Source: Siphonodentalium dalli (lineage: Eukaryota > Mollusca > Scaphopoda > Gadilida > Siphonodentaliidae). From it: a stretch of DNA of 64,000 bases. Of this stretch, positions 1 through 14,100 are shown one piece after another (position 1 is the stretch's first letter; the number at the start of each line of letters is the position of its first letter). Made by a program: the position numbers and the translations under genes. Under the pieces are notes generated by a model, which did no database searches, was not told where the DNA came from, and saw only the letters and a list, made by a program, of their open reading frames with translations. Location of the stretch: the NCBI GenBank assembly GCA_032622095.1, contig CP136067.1, positions 120,311,030 through 120,375,029 on the forward strand, in the 5' to 3' direction.

Positions 1-427
1 ATTTTCGATGCTCTGCTCCTTATAATTTCCGAGATAATAAAAATGACATTTTTTCATATAAAGGGAGATAACTCCACGGGTTAAATGCGGACAATATCCG
101 TTATGAGCCAAAGGCATAGAACTCATTTACCCCAACATACGTACCAAACTTGAGTTTTCTAGTACTAATACATTCAGAGATTTGGGCGTTGAAAAATACT
201 GTAGTATAATAATAATAATGAAAAATAATCGAATAAGGGCTATAACTCTGTCTTGAAACAATGGGCCGAAATCCGGATATCATTATCTTTAGTAGACCTC
301 AGATGCCTATATTCGTTAAAGATTTCGCGGTCCTGCTGCAATTAGTTTCTGAGTATTTTCAAATAAACGGAAAACTACCCCAATAGAAAAACAATATACT
401 TCCTTGGTTACACCATGGAAGTATAAT

Positions 428-2156
428 AATAGGGCGAATCATGAACTGAACAATTCGCAGTTTAGGGATGGAAAATATGAAGTAAGATGATTGTGTACTG
501 TCCTTAACATTTGTGTGTTGATCTCAAGTGTTTATAATTGACCCCACTCCTGTCTCGAAATTGGGTGACGGGATTGGGAAATTGTCACACCAGGCCCAAA
601 ATGCAATTTTTGAAGGACCATAACTCCGTGATTTTCCAATGGATTTCAAAATTGTTTTCAGTTTTGTTATATGCTACTTACTGAGATTGCATATTATAAA
701 TTTCATCTGATTCGGAAAAGAAGAACATTTTGGTTATTGGAAAGAATATGGGCCCATATTCAAACTTTGAGTTCCAAAATCTCCGCCAGTTTTTAACGGA
801 TTTACGATCTGTTTTCAGATTTGTTATTAGCGTGTATGGTAGATGTTATATTCCAAGTTTCATATAATTCGGAGACGAAATAAATTTTGGTACCTCGGAC
901 CACCCCTCCCCCTCCCCACAACACTGAACCGACACTGGCAAAATTTGGCACACCGCGTGCTCTCTTCAGCCTACACACATTGGCGTATCAGATGACATTC
1001 AAAGTTCGACATCTTCGGAGGAGATGTGTTATCAAGCACATGGGCCCAAAATTGCAAAATTTGAGGGCCCCTAACTTTGTCAGTTTTCAATGGAATTTCG
1101 AAATTCTTTCAGTTTCTAGATCGGGTGGTGCGGTAGATGTTAAATTCCAAGTTTCATCTTATTCCGATAAGAATTAAAAATTGGTACCACGGACCACCCC
1201 TCCCCATACCCACAATAATGAACAGACACTGGCAAAATTTGGCCCACCGCGTGCACTCTTTCGTCCGCACACGTTGGCGTATCAGTTGACATCCAAACTT
1301 CGACATCTTCGGAGGAGATGTGGTCACAAGCACATGTCCCAAACTGCAAACATTTTAGGGCCTGTAACTCTTGCAATTCTTATCGGATTTCAAAAATCCT
1401 TCTTGGTTTGGGTTTGTTTTCGTTCAGGGAATGCATATACTTAAATAGATGAATATCGATCAAAAAAACATTTTTGAGAATATTTTGCCCCCACATCAGT
1501 GTAAAAATATATGTCCGACCCTGTTAAAATTTCTTTTTCGGACTAAACTGAGAACGGTCATCACGGCTATGAAAACCAAATGCAGTTATCTGGAATGATA
1601 CGGGAGAACAACAGAGTACAATAAAATAGAGGTTCCCCTGTTTATGGGCGGTAACTCTTCAGGGAAAGCGCGGATACAAGTTTTGATGCCCGTGGGCAGT
1701 AGGGCATACCGAGGTGTACATATGGTCCAATTTTCGATGCTCTGCTCCTTATAATTTCCGAGATAATAAAAATGACATTTTTTCATATAAAGGGAGATAA
1801 CTCCACGGGTTAAATGCGGACAATATCCGTTATGAGCCAAAGGCATAGAACTCATTTACCCCAACATACGTACCAAACTTGAGTTTTCTAGTACTAATAC
1901 ATTCAGAGATTTGGGCGTTGAAAAATACTGTAGTATAATAATAATAATGAAAAATAATCGAATAAGGGCTATAACTCTGTCTTGAAACAATGGGCCGAAA
2001 TCCGGATATCATTATCTTTAGTAGACCTCAGATGCCTATATTCGTTAAAGATTTCGCGGTCCTGCTGCAATTAGTTTCTGAGTATTTTCAAATAAACGGA
2101 AAACTACCCCAATAGAAAAACAATATACTTCCTTGGTTACACCATGGAAGTATAAT
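428..2156 (+). repeat. Reference unit of the 1729-bp satellite
   Basis: This is the first complete unit when phase is set by the array's right end. It opens with a small hairpin: GCGAAT at 434-439 pairs with ATTCGC at 453-458. It continues through related modules between about 593 and 1412, an AT-rich stretch near 1440-1530, and a block with GGGAGATAACTCC and a TAA trinucleotide run near 1936-1950. It closes with the terminal hairpin at 2124-2154. A short phrase of the form GGnnnTAACTC recurs about seven times per unit (near 618, 1063, 1358, 1645, 1793 and 1967 with variations). No frame is long or conserved enough to suggest a protein. Promoter or replication functions cannot be read from it. 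Confidence 0.85.
887..1412 (+). repeat. Internal ~294-bp direct sub-repeats within each unit
   Basis: Two related copies lie at 887-1180 and 1181-1412 in the first repeat, offset by 294 bp. Both begin GGTACC(A/T)CGGACCACCCC. They share ACACTGGCAAAATTTGG, GCGTATCAG and the phrase CGACATCTTCGGAGGAGATG, then a GGGCC-TAACT segment. The start of the block (about 593-880) holds further diverged versions of the GTAACTC...TTCAAAATTGTTTTCAG...CCAAGTTTCAT module. The same offset recurs in the old relic (51186/51480 and 52907/53201), so this sub-duplication predates the array. The pair repeats in every unit. Confidence 0.85.
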
Positions 2157-5100
2157 AATAGGGCGAATCATGAACTGAACAATTCGCAGTTTAGGGATGG
2201 AAAATATGAAGTAAGATGATTGTGTACTGTCCTTAACATTTGTGTGTTGATCTCAAGTGTTTATAATTGACCCCACTCCTGTCTCGAAATTGGGTGACGG
2301 GATTGGGAAATTGTCACACCAGGCCCAAAATGCAATTTTTGAAGGACCATAACTCCGTGATTTTCCAATGGATTTCAAAATTGTTTTCAGTTTTGTTATA
2401 TGCTACTTACTGAGATTGCATATTATAAATTTCATCTGATTCGGAAAAGAAGAACATTTTGGTTATTGGAAAGAATATGGGCCCATATTCAAACTTTGAT
2501 TTCCAAAATCTCCGCCAGTTTTTAACGGATTTACGATCTGTTTTCAGATTTGTTATTAGCGTGTATGGTAGATGTTATATTCCAAGTTTCATATAATTCG
2601 GAGACGAAATAAATTTTGGTACCTCGGACCACCCCTCCCCCTCCCCACAACACTGAACCGACACTGGCAAAATTTGGCACACCGCGTGCTCTCTTCAGCC
2701 TACACACATTGGCGTATCAGATGACATTCAAAGTTCGACATCTTCGGAGGAGATGTGTTATCAAGCACATGGGCCCAAAATTGCAAAATTTGAGGGCCCC
2801 TAACTTTGTCAGTTTTCAATGGAATTTCGAAATTCTTTCAGTTTCTAGATCGGGTGGTGCGGTAGATGTTAAATTCCAAGTTTCATCTTATTCCGATAAG
2901 AATTAAAAATTGGTACCACGGACCACCCCTCCCCATACCCACAATAATGAACAGACACTGGCAAAATTTGGCCCACCGCGTGCACTCTTTCGTCCGCACA
3001 CGTTGGCGTATCAGTTGACATCCAAACTTCGACATCTTCGGAGGAGATGTGGTCACAAGCACATGTCCCAAACTGCAAACATTTTAGGGCCTGTAACTCT
3101 TGCAATTCTTATCGGATTTCAAAAATCCTTCTTGGTTTGGGTTTGTTTTCGTTCAGGGAATGCATATACTTAAATAGATGAATATCGATCAAAAAAACAT
3201 TTTTGAGAATATTTTGCCCCCACATCAGTGTAAAAATATATGTCCGACCCTGTTAAAATTTCTTTTTCGGACTAAACTGAGAACGGTCATCACGGCTATG
3301 AAAACCAAATGCAGTTATCTGGAATGATACGGGAGAACAACAGAGTACAATAAAATAGAGGTTCCCCTGTTTATGGGCGGTAACTCTTCAGGGAAAGCGC
3401 GGATACAAGTTTTGATGCCCGTGGGCAGTAGGGCATACCGAGGTGTACATATGGTCCAATTTTCGATGCTCTGCTCCTTATAATTTCCGAGATAATAAAA
3501 ATGACATTTTTTCATATAAAGGGAGATAACTCCACGGGTTAAATGCGGACAATATCCGTTATGAGCCAAAGGCATAGAACTCATTTACCCCAACATACGT
3601 ACCAAACTTGAGTTTTCTAGTACTAATACATTCAGAGATTTGGGCGTTGAAAAATACTGTAGTATAATAATAATAATGAAAAATAATCGAATAAGGGCTA
3701 TAACTCTGTCTTGAAACAATGGGCCGAAATCCGGATATCATTATCTTTAGTAGACCTCAGATGCCTATATTCGTTAAAGATTTCGCGGTCCTGCTGCAAT
3801 TAGTTTCTGAGTATTTTCAAATAAACGGAAAACTACCCCAATAGAAAAACAATATACTTCCTTGGTTACACCATGGAAGTATAATAATAGGGCGAATCAT
3901 GAACTGAACAATTCGCAGTTTAGGGATGGAAAATATGAAGTAAGATGATTGTGTACTGTCCTTAACATTTGTGTGTTGATCTCAAGTGTTTATAATTGAC
4001 CCCACTCCTGTCTCGAAATTGGGTGACGGGATTGGGAAATTGTCACACCAGGCCCAAAATGCAATTTTTGAAGGACCATAACTCCGTGATTTTCCAATGG
4101 ATTTCAAAATTGTTTTCAGTTTTGTTATATGCTACTTACTGAGATTGCATATTATAAATTTCATCTGATTCGGAAAAGAAGAACATTTTGGTTATTGGAA
4201 AGAATATGGGCCCATATTCAAACTTTGAGTTCCAAAATCTCCGCCAGTTTTTAACGGATTTACGATCTGTTTTCAGATTTGTTATTAGCGTGTATGGTAG
4301 ATGTTATATTCCAAGTTTCATATAATTCGGAGACGAAATAAATTTTGGTACCTCGGACCACCCCTCCCCCTCCCCACAACACTGAACCGACACTGGCAAA
4401 ATTTGGCACACCGCGTGCTCTCTTCAGCCTACACACATTGGCGTATCAGATGACATTCAAAGTTCGACATCTTCGGAGGAGATGTGTTATCAAGCACATG
4501 GGCCCAAAATTGCAAAATTTGAGGGCCCCTAACTTTGTCAGTTTTCAATGGAATTTCGAAATTCTTTCAGTTTCTAGATCGGGTGGTGCGGTAGATGTTA
4601 AATTCCAAGTTTCATCTTATTCCGATAAGAATTAAAAATTGGTACCACGGACCACCCCTCCCCATACCCACAATAATGAACAGACACTGGCAAAATTTGG
4701 CCCACCGCGTGCACTCTTTCGTCCGCACACGTTGGCGTATCAGTTGACATCCAAACTTCGACATCTTCGGAGGAGATGTGGTCACAAGCACATGTCCCAA
4801 ACTGCAAACATTTTAGGGCCTGTAACTCTTGCAATTCTTATCGGATTTCAAAAATCCTTCTTGGTTTGGGTTTGTTTTCGTTCAGGGAATGCATATACTT
4901 AAATAGATGAATATCGATCAAAAAAACATTTTTGAGAATATTTTGCCCCCACATCAGTGTAAAAATATATGTCCGACCCTGTTAAAATTTCTTTTTCGGA
5001 CTAAACTGAGAACGGTCATCACGGCTATGAAAACCAAATGCAGTTATCTGGAATGATACGGGAGAACAACAGAGTACAATAAAATAGAGGTTCCCCTGTT

Positions 5101-8100
5101 TATGGGCGGTAACTCTTCAGGGAAAGCGCGGATACAAGTTTTGATGCCCGTGGGCAGTAGGGCATACCGAGGTGTACATATGGTCCAATTTTCGATGCTC
5201 TGCTCCTTATAATTTCCGAGATAATAAAAATGACATTTTTTCATATAAAGGGAGATAACTCCACGGGTTAAATGCGGACAATATCCGTTATGAGCCAAAG
5301 GCATAGAACTCATTTACCCCAACATACGTACCAAACTTGAGTTTTCTAGTACTAATACATTCAGAGATTTGGGCGTTGAAAAATACTGTAGTATAATAAT
5401 AATAATGAAAAATAATCGAATAAGGGCTATAACTCTGTCTTGAAACAATGGGCCGAAATCCGGATATCATTATCTTTAGTAGACCTCAGATGCCTATATT
5501 CGTTAAAGATTTCGCGGTCCTGCTGCAATTAGTTTCTGAGTATTTTCAAATAAACGGAAAACTACCCCAATAGAAAAACAATATACTTCCTTGGTTACAC
5601 CATGGAAGTATAATAATAGGGCGAATCATGAACTGAACAATTCGCAGTTTAGGGATGGAAAATATGAAGTAAGATGATTGTGTACTGTCCTTAACATTTG
5701 TGTGTTGATCTCAAGTGTTTATAATTGACCCCACTCCTGTCTCGAAATTGGGTGACGGGATTGGGAAATTGTCACACCAGGCCCAAAATGCAATTTTTGA
5801 AGGACCATAACTCCGTGATTTTCCAATGGATTTCAAAATTGTTTTCAGTTTTGTTATATGCTACTTACTGAGATTGCATATTATAAATTTCATCTGATTC
5901 GGAAAAGAAGAACATTTTGGTTATTGGAAAGAATATGGGCCCATATTCAAACTTTGAGTTCCAAAATCTCCGCCAGTTTTTAACGGATTTACGATCTGTT
6001 TTCAGATTTGTTATTAGCGTGTATGGTAGATGTTATATTCCAAGTTTCATATAATTCGGAGACGAAATAAATTTTGGTACCTCGGACCACCCCTCCCCCT
6101 CCCCACAACACTGAACCGACACTGGCAAAATTTGGCACACCGCGTGCTCTCTTCAGCCTACACACATTGGCGTATCAGATGACATTCAAAGTTCGACATC
6201 TTCGGAGGAGATGTGTTATCAAGCACATGGGCCCAAAATTGCAAAATTTGAGGGCCCCTAACTTTGTCAGTTTTCAATGGAATTTCGAAATTCTTTCAGT
6301 TTCTAGATCGGGTGGTGCGGTAGATGTTAAATTCCAAGTTTCATCTTATTCCGATAAGAATTAAAAATTGGTACCACGGACCACCCCTCCCCATACCCAC
6401 AATAATGAACAGACACTGGCAAAATTTGGCCCACCGCGTGCACTCTTTCGTCCGCACACGTTGGCGTATCAGTTGACATCCAAACTTCGACATCTTCGGA
6501 GGAGATGTGGTCACAAGCACATGTCCCAAACTGCAAACATTTTAGGGCCTGTAACTCTTGCAATTCTTATCGGATTTCAAAAATCCTTCTTGGTTTGGGT
6601 TTGTTTTCGTTCAGGGAATGCATATACTTAAATAGATGAATATCGATCAAAAAAACATTTTTGAGAATATTTTGCCCCCACATCAGTGTAAAAATATATG
6701 TCCGACCCTGTTAAAATTTCTTTTTCGGACTAAACTGAGAACGGTCATCACGGCTATGAAAACCAAATGCAGTTATCTGGAATGATACGGGAGAACAACA
6801 GAGTACAATAAAATAGAGGTTCCCCTGTTTATGGGCGGTAACTCTTCAGGGAAAGCGCGGATACAAGTTTTGATGCCCGTGGGCAGTAGGGCATACCGAG
6901 GTGTACATATGGTCCAATTTTCGATGCTCTGCTCCTTATAATTTCCGAGATAATAAAAATGACATTTTTTCATATAAAGGGAGATAACTCCACGGGTTAA
7001 ATGCGGACAATATCCGTTATGAGCCAAAGGCATAGAACTCATTTACCCCAACATACGTACCAAACTTGAGTTTTCTAGTACTAATACATTCAGAGATTTG
7101 GGCGTTGAAAAATACTGTAGTATAATAATAATAATGAAAAATAATCGAATAAGGGCTATAACTCTGTCTTGAAACAATGGGCCGAAATCCGGATATCATT
7201 ATCTTTAGTAGACCTCAGATGCCTATATTCGTTAAAGATTTCGCGGTCCTGCTGCAATTAGTTTCTGAGTATTTTCAAATAAACGGAAAACTACCCCAAT
7301 AGAAAAACAATATACTTCCTTGGTTACACCATGGAAGTATAATAATAGGGCGAATCATGAACTGAACAATTCGCAGTTTAGGGATGGAAAATATGAAGTA
7401 AGATGATTGTGTACTGTCCTTAACATTTGTGTGTTGATCTCAAGTGTTTATAATTGACCCCACTCCTGTCTCGAAATTGGGTGACGGGATTGGGAAATTG
7501 TCACACCAGGCCCAAAATGCAATTTTTGAAGGACCATAACTCCGTGATTTTCCAATGGATTTCAAAATTGTTTTCAGTTTTGTTATATGCTACTTACTGA
7601 GATTGCATATTATAAATTTCATCTGATTCGGAAAAGAAGAACATTTTGGTTATTGGAAAGAATATGGGCCCATATTCAAACTTTGAGTTCCAAAATCTCC
7701 GCCAGTTTTTAACGGATTTACGATCTGTTTTCAGATTTGTTATTAGCGTGTATGGTAGATGTTATATTCCAAGTTTCATATAATTCGGAGACGAAATAAA
7801 TTTTGGTACCTCGGACCACCCCTCCCCCTCCCCACAACACTGAACCGACACTGGCAAAATTTGGCACACCGCGTGCTCTCTTCAGCCTACACACATTGGC
7901 GTATCAGATGACATTCAAAGTTCGACATCTTCGGAGGAGATGTGTTATCAAGCACATGGGCCCAAAATTGCAAAATTTGAGGGCCCCTAACTTTGTCAGT
8001 TTTCAATGGAATTTCGAAATTCTTTCAGTTTCTAGATCGGGTGGTGCGGTAGATGTTAAATTCCAAGTTTCATCTTATTCCGATAAGAATTAAAAATTGG

Positions 8101-11100
8101 TACCACGGACCACCCCTCCCCATACCCACAATAATGAACAGACACTGGCAAAATTTGGCCCACCGCGTGCACTCTTTCGTCCGCACACGTTGGCGTATCA
8201 GTTGACATCCAAACTTCGACATCTTCGGAGGAGATGTGGTCACAAGCACATGTCCCAAACTGCAAACATTTTAGGGCCTGTAACTCTTGCAATTCTTATC
8301 GGATTTCAAAAATCCTTCTTGGTTTGGGTTTGTTTTCGTTCAGGGAATGCATATACTTAAATAGATGAATATCGATCAAAAAAACATTTTTGAGAATATT
8401 TTGCCCCCACATCAGTGTAAAAATATATGTCCGACCCTGTTAAAATTTCTTTTTCGGACTAAACTGAGAACGGTCATCACGGCTATGAAAACCAAATGCA
8501 GTTATCTGGAATGATACGGGAGAACAACAGAGTACAATAAAATAGAGGTTCCCCTGTTTATGGGCGGTAACTCTTCAGGGAAAGCGCGGATACAAGTTTT
8601 GATGCCCGTGGGCAGTAGGGCATACCGAGGTGTACATATGGTCCAATTTTCGATGCTCTGCTCCTTATAATTTCCGAGATAATAAAAATGACATTTTTTC
8701 ATATAAAGGGAGATAACTCCACGGGTTAAATGCGGACAATATCCGTTATGAGCCAAAGGCATAGAACTCATTTACCCCAACATACGTACCAAACTTGAGT
8801 TTTCTAGTACTAATACATTCAGAGATTTGGGCGTTGAAAAATACTGTAGTATAATAATAATAATGAAAAATAATCGAATAAGGGCTATAACTCTGTCTTG
8901 AAACAATGGGCCGAAATCCGGATATCATTATCTTTAGTAGACCTCAGATGCCTATATTCGTTAAAGATTTCGCGGTCCTGCTGCAATTAGTTTCTGAGTA
9001 TTTTCAAATAAACGGAAAACTACCCCAATAGAAAAACAATATACTTCCTTGGTTACACCATGGAAGTATAATAATAGGGCGAATCATGAACTGAACAATT
9101 CGCAGTTTAGGGATGGAAAATATGAAGTAAGATGATTGTGTACTGTCCTTAACATTTGTGTGTTGATCTCAAGTGTTTATAATTGACCCCACTCCTGTCT
9201 CGAAATTGGGTGACGGGATTGGGAAATTGTCACACCAGGCCCAAAATGCAATTTTTGAAGGACCATAACTCCGTGATTTTCCAATGGATTTCAAAATTGT
9301 TTTCAGTTTTGTTATATGCTACTTACTGAGATTGCATATTATAAATTTCATCTGATTCGGAAAAGAAGAACATTTTGGTTATTGGAAAGAATATGGGCCC
9401 ATATTCAAGCTTTGAGTTCCAAAATCTCCGCCAGTTTTTAACGGATTTACGATCTGTTTTCAGATTTGTTATTAGCGTGTATGGTAGATGTTATATTCCA
9501 AGTTTCATATAATTCGGAGACGAAATAAATTTTGGTACCTCGGACCACCCCTCCCCCTCCCCACAACACTGAACCGACACTGGCAAAATTTGGCACACCG
9601 CGTGCTCTCTTCAGCCTACACACATTGGCGTATCAGATGACATTCAAAGTTCGACATCTTCGGAGGAGATGTGTTATCAAGCACATGGGCCCAAAATTGC
9701 AAAATTTGAGGGCCCCTAACTTTGTCAGTTTTCAATGGAATTTCGAAATTCTTTCAGTTTCTAGATCGGGTGGTGCGGTAGATGTTAAATTCCAAGTTTC
9801 ATCTTATTCCGATAAGAATTAAAAATTGGTACCACGGACCACCCCTCCCCATACCCACAATAATGAACAGACACTGGCAAAATTTGGCCCACCGCGTGCA
9901 CTCTTTCGTCCGCACACGTTGGCGTATCAGTTGACATCCAAACTTCGACATCTTCGGAGGAGATGTGGTCACAAGCACATGTCCCAAACTGCAAACATTT
10001 TAGGGCCTGTAACTCTTGCAATTCTTATCGGATTTCAAAAATCCTTCTTGGTTTGGGTTTGTTTTCGTTCAGGGAATGCATATACTTAAATAGATGAATA
10101 TCGATCAAAAAAACATTTTTGAGAATATTTTGCCCCCACATCAGTGTAAAAATATATGTCCGACCCTGTTAAAATTTCTTTTTCGGACTAAACTGAGAAC
10201 GGTCATCACGGCTATGAAAACCAAATGCAGTTATCTGGAATGATACGGGAGAACAACAGAGTACAATAAAATAGAGGTTCCCCTGTTTATGGGCGGTAAC
10301 TCTTCAGGGAAAGCGCGGATACAAGTTTTGATGCCCGTGGGCAGTAGGGCATACCGAGGTGTACATATGGTCCAATTTTCGATGCTCTGCTCCTTATAAT
10401 TTCCGAGATAATAAAAATGACATTTTTTCATATAAAGGGAGATAACTCCACGGGTTAAATGCGGACAATATCCGTTATGAGCCAAAGGCATAGAACTCAT
10501 TTACCCCAACATACGTACCAAACTTGAGTTTTCTAGTACTAATACATTCAGAGATTTGGGCGTTGAAAAATACTGTAGTATAATAATAATAATGAAAAAT
10601 AATCGAATAAGGGCTATAACTCTGTCTTGAAACAATGGGCCGAAATCCGGATATCATTATCTTTAGTAGACCTCAGATGCCTATATTCGTTAAAGATTTC
10701 GCGGTCCTGCTGCAATTAGTTTCTGAGTATTTTCAAATAAACGGAAAACTACCCCAATAGAAAAACAATATACTTCCTTGGCTACACCATGGAAGTATAA
10801 TAATAGGGCGAATCATGAACTGAACAATTCGCAGTTTAGGGATGGAAAATATGAAGTAAGATGATTGTGTACTGTCCTTAACATTTGTGTGTTGATCTCA
10901 AGTGTTTATAATTGACCCCACTCCTGTCTCGAAATTGGGTGACGGGATTGGGAAATTGTCACACAAGGCCCAAAATGCAATTTTTGAAGGACCATAACTC
11001 CGTGATTTTCCAATGGATTTCAAAATTGTTTTCAGTTTTGTTATATGCTACTTACTGAGATTGCATATTATAAATTTCATCTGATTCGGAAAAGAAGAAC

Positions 11101-14100
11101 ATTTTGGTTATTGGAAAGAATATGGGCCCATATTCAAACTTTGAGTTCCAAAATCTCCGCCAGTTTTTAACGGATTTACGATCTGTTTTCAGATTTGTTA
11201 TTAGCGTGTATGGTAGATGTTATATTCCAAGTTTCATATAATTCGGAGACGAAATAAATTTTGGTACCTCGGACCACCCCTCCCCCTCCCCACAACACTG
11301 AACCGACACTGGCAAAATTTGGCACACCGCGTGCTCTCTTCAGCCTACACACATTGGCGTATCAGATGACATTCAAAGTTCGACATCTTCGGAGGAGATG
11401 TGTTATCAAGCACATGGGCCCAAAATTGCAAAATTTGAGGGCCCCTAACTTTGTCAGTTTTCAATGGAATTTCGAAATTCTTTCAGTTTCTAGATCGGGT
11501 GGTGCGGTAGATGTTAAATTCCAAGTTTCATCTTATTCCGATAAGAATTAAAAATTGGTACCACGGACCACCCCTCCCCATACCCACAATAATGAACAGA
11601 CACTGGCAAAATTTGGCCCACCGCGTGCACTCTTTCGTCCGCACACGTTGGCGTATCAGTTGACATCCAAACTTCGACATCTTCGGAGGAGATGTGGTCA
11701 CAAGCACATGTCCCAAACTGCAAACATTTTAGGGCCTGTAACTCTTGCAATTCTTATCGGATTTCAAAAATCCTTCTTGGTTTGGGTTTGTTTTCGTTCA
11801 GGGAATGCATATACTTAAATAGATGAATATCGATCAAAAAAACATTTTTGAGAATATTTTGCCCCCACATCAGTGTAAAAATATATGTCCGACCCTGTTA
11901 AAATTTCTTTTTCGGACTAAACTGAGAACGGTCATCACGGCTATGAAAACCAAATGCAGTTATCTGGAATGATACGGGAGAACAACAGAGTACAATAAAA
12001 TAGAGGTTCCCCTGTTTATGGGCGGTAACTCTTCAGGGAAAGCGCGGATACAAGTTTTGATGCCCGTGGGCAGTAGGGCTTACCGAGGTGTACATATGGT
12101 CCAATTTTCGATGCTCTGCTCCTTATAATTTCCGAGATAATAAAAATGACATTTTTTCATATAAAGGGAGATAACTCCACGGGTTAAATGCGGACAATAT
12201 CCGTTATGAGCCAAAGGCATAGAACTCATTTACCCCAACATACGTACCAAACTTGAGTTTTCTAGTACTAATACATTCAGAGATTTGGGCGTTGAAAAAT
12301 ACTGTAGTATAATAATAATAATGAAAAATAATCGAATAAGGGCTATAACTCTGTCTTGAAACAATGGGCCGAAATCCGGATATCATTATCTTTAGTAGAC
12401 CTCAGATGCCTATATTCGTTAAAGATTTCGCGGTCCTGCTGCAATTAGTTTCTGAGTATTTTCAAATAAACGGAAAACTACCCCAATAGAAAAACAATAT
12501 ACTTCCTTGGTTACACCATGGAAGTATAATAATAGGGCGAATCATGAACTGAACAATTCGCAGTTTAGGGATGGAAAATATGAAGTAAGATGATTGTGTA
12601 CTGTCCTTAACATTTGTGTGTTGATCTCAAGTGTTTATAATTGACCCCACTCCTGTCTCGAAATTGGGTGACGGGATTGGGAAATTGTCACACCAGGCCC
12701 AAAATGCAATTTTTGAAGGACCATAACTCCGTGATTTTCCAATGGATTTCAAAATTGTTTTCAGTTTTGTTATATGCTACTTACTGAGATTGCATATTAT
12801 AAATTTCATCTGATTCGGAAAAGAAGAACATTTTGGTTATTGGAAAGAATATGGGCCCATATTCAAACTTTGATTTCCAAAATCTCCGCCAGTTTTTAAC
12901 GGATTTACGATCTGTTTTCAGATTTGTTATTAGCGTGTATGGTAGATGTTATATTCCAAGTTTCATATAATTCGGAGACGAAATAAATTTTGGTACCTCG
13001 GACCACCCCTCCCCCTCCCCACAACACTGAACCGACACTGGCAAAATTTGGCACACCGCGTGCTCTCTTCAGCCTACACACATTGGCGTATCAGATGACA
13101 TTCAAAGTTCGACATCTTCGGAGGAGATGTGTTATCAAGCACATGGGCCCAAAATTGCAAAATTTGAGGGCCCCTAACTTTGTCAGTTTTCAATGGAATT
13201 TCGAAATTCTTTCAGTTTCTAGATCGGGTGGTGCGGTAGATGTTAAATTCCAAGTTTCATCTTATTCCGATAAGAATTAAAAATTGGTACCACGGACCAC
13301 CCCTCCCCATACCCACAATAATGAACAGACACTGGCAAAATTTGGCCCACCGCGTGCACTCTTTCGTCCGCACACGTTGGCGTATCAGTTGACATCCAAA
13401 CTTCGACATCTTCGGAGGAGATGTGGTCACAAGCACATGTCCCAAACTGCAAACATTTTAGGGCCTGTAACTCTTGCAATTCTTATCGGATTTCAAAAAT
13501 CCTTCTTGGTTTGGGTTTGTTTTCGTTCAGGGAATGCATATACTTAAATAGATGAATATCGATCAAAAAAACATTTTTGAGAATATTTTGCCCCCACATC
13601 AGTGTAAAAATATATGTCCGACCCTGTTAAAATTTCTTTTTCGGACTAAACTGAGAACGGTCATCACGGCTATGAAAACCAAATGCAGTTATCTGGAATG
13701 ATACGGGAGAACAACAGAGTACAATAAAATAGAGGTTCCCCTGTTTATGGGCGGTAACTCTTCAGGGAAAGCGCGGATACAAGTTTTGATGCCCGTGGGC
13801 AGTAGGGCATACCGAGGTGTACATATGGTCCAATTTTCGATGCTCTGCTCCTTATAATTTCCGAGATAATAAAAATGACATTTTTTCATATAAAGGGAGA
13901 TAACTCCACGGGTTAAATGCGGACAATATCCGTTATGAGCCAAAGGCATAGAACTCATTTACCCCAACATACGTACCAAACTTGAGTTTTCTAGTACTAA
14001 TACATTCAGAGATTTGGGCGTTGAAAAATACTGTAGTATAATAATAATAATGAAAAATAATCGAATAAGGGCTATAACTCTGTCTTGAAACAATGGGCCG

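Noticed and set aside
887-1444. Frames of 60-96 codons repeated through the array, some starting MVPRTTPP
   Set aside because: They repeat with the DNA unit, overlap on both strands, match no family, and some are interrupted by single substitutions (12080, 31099) with no sign of coding constraint.
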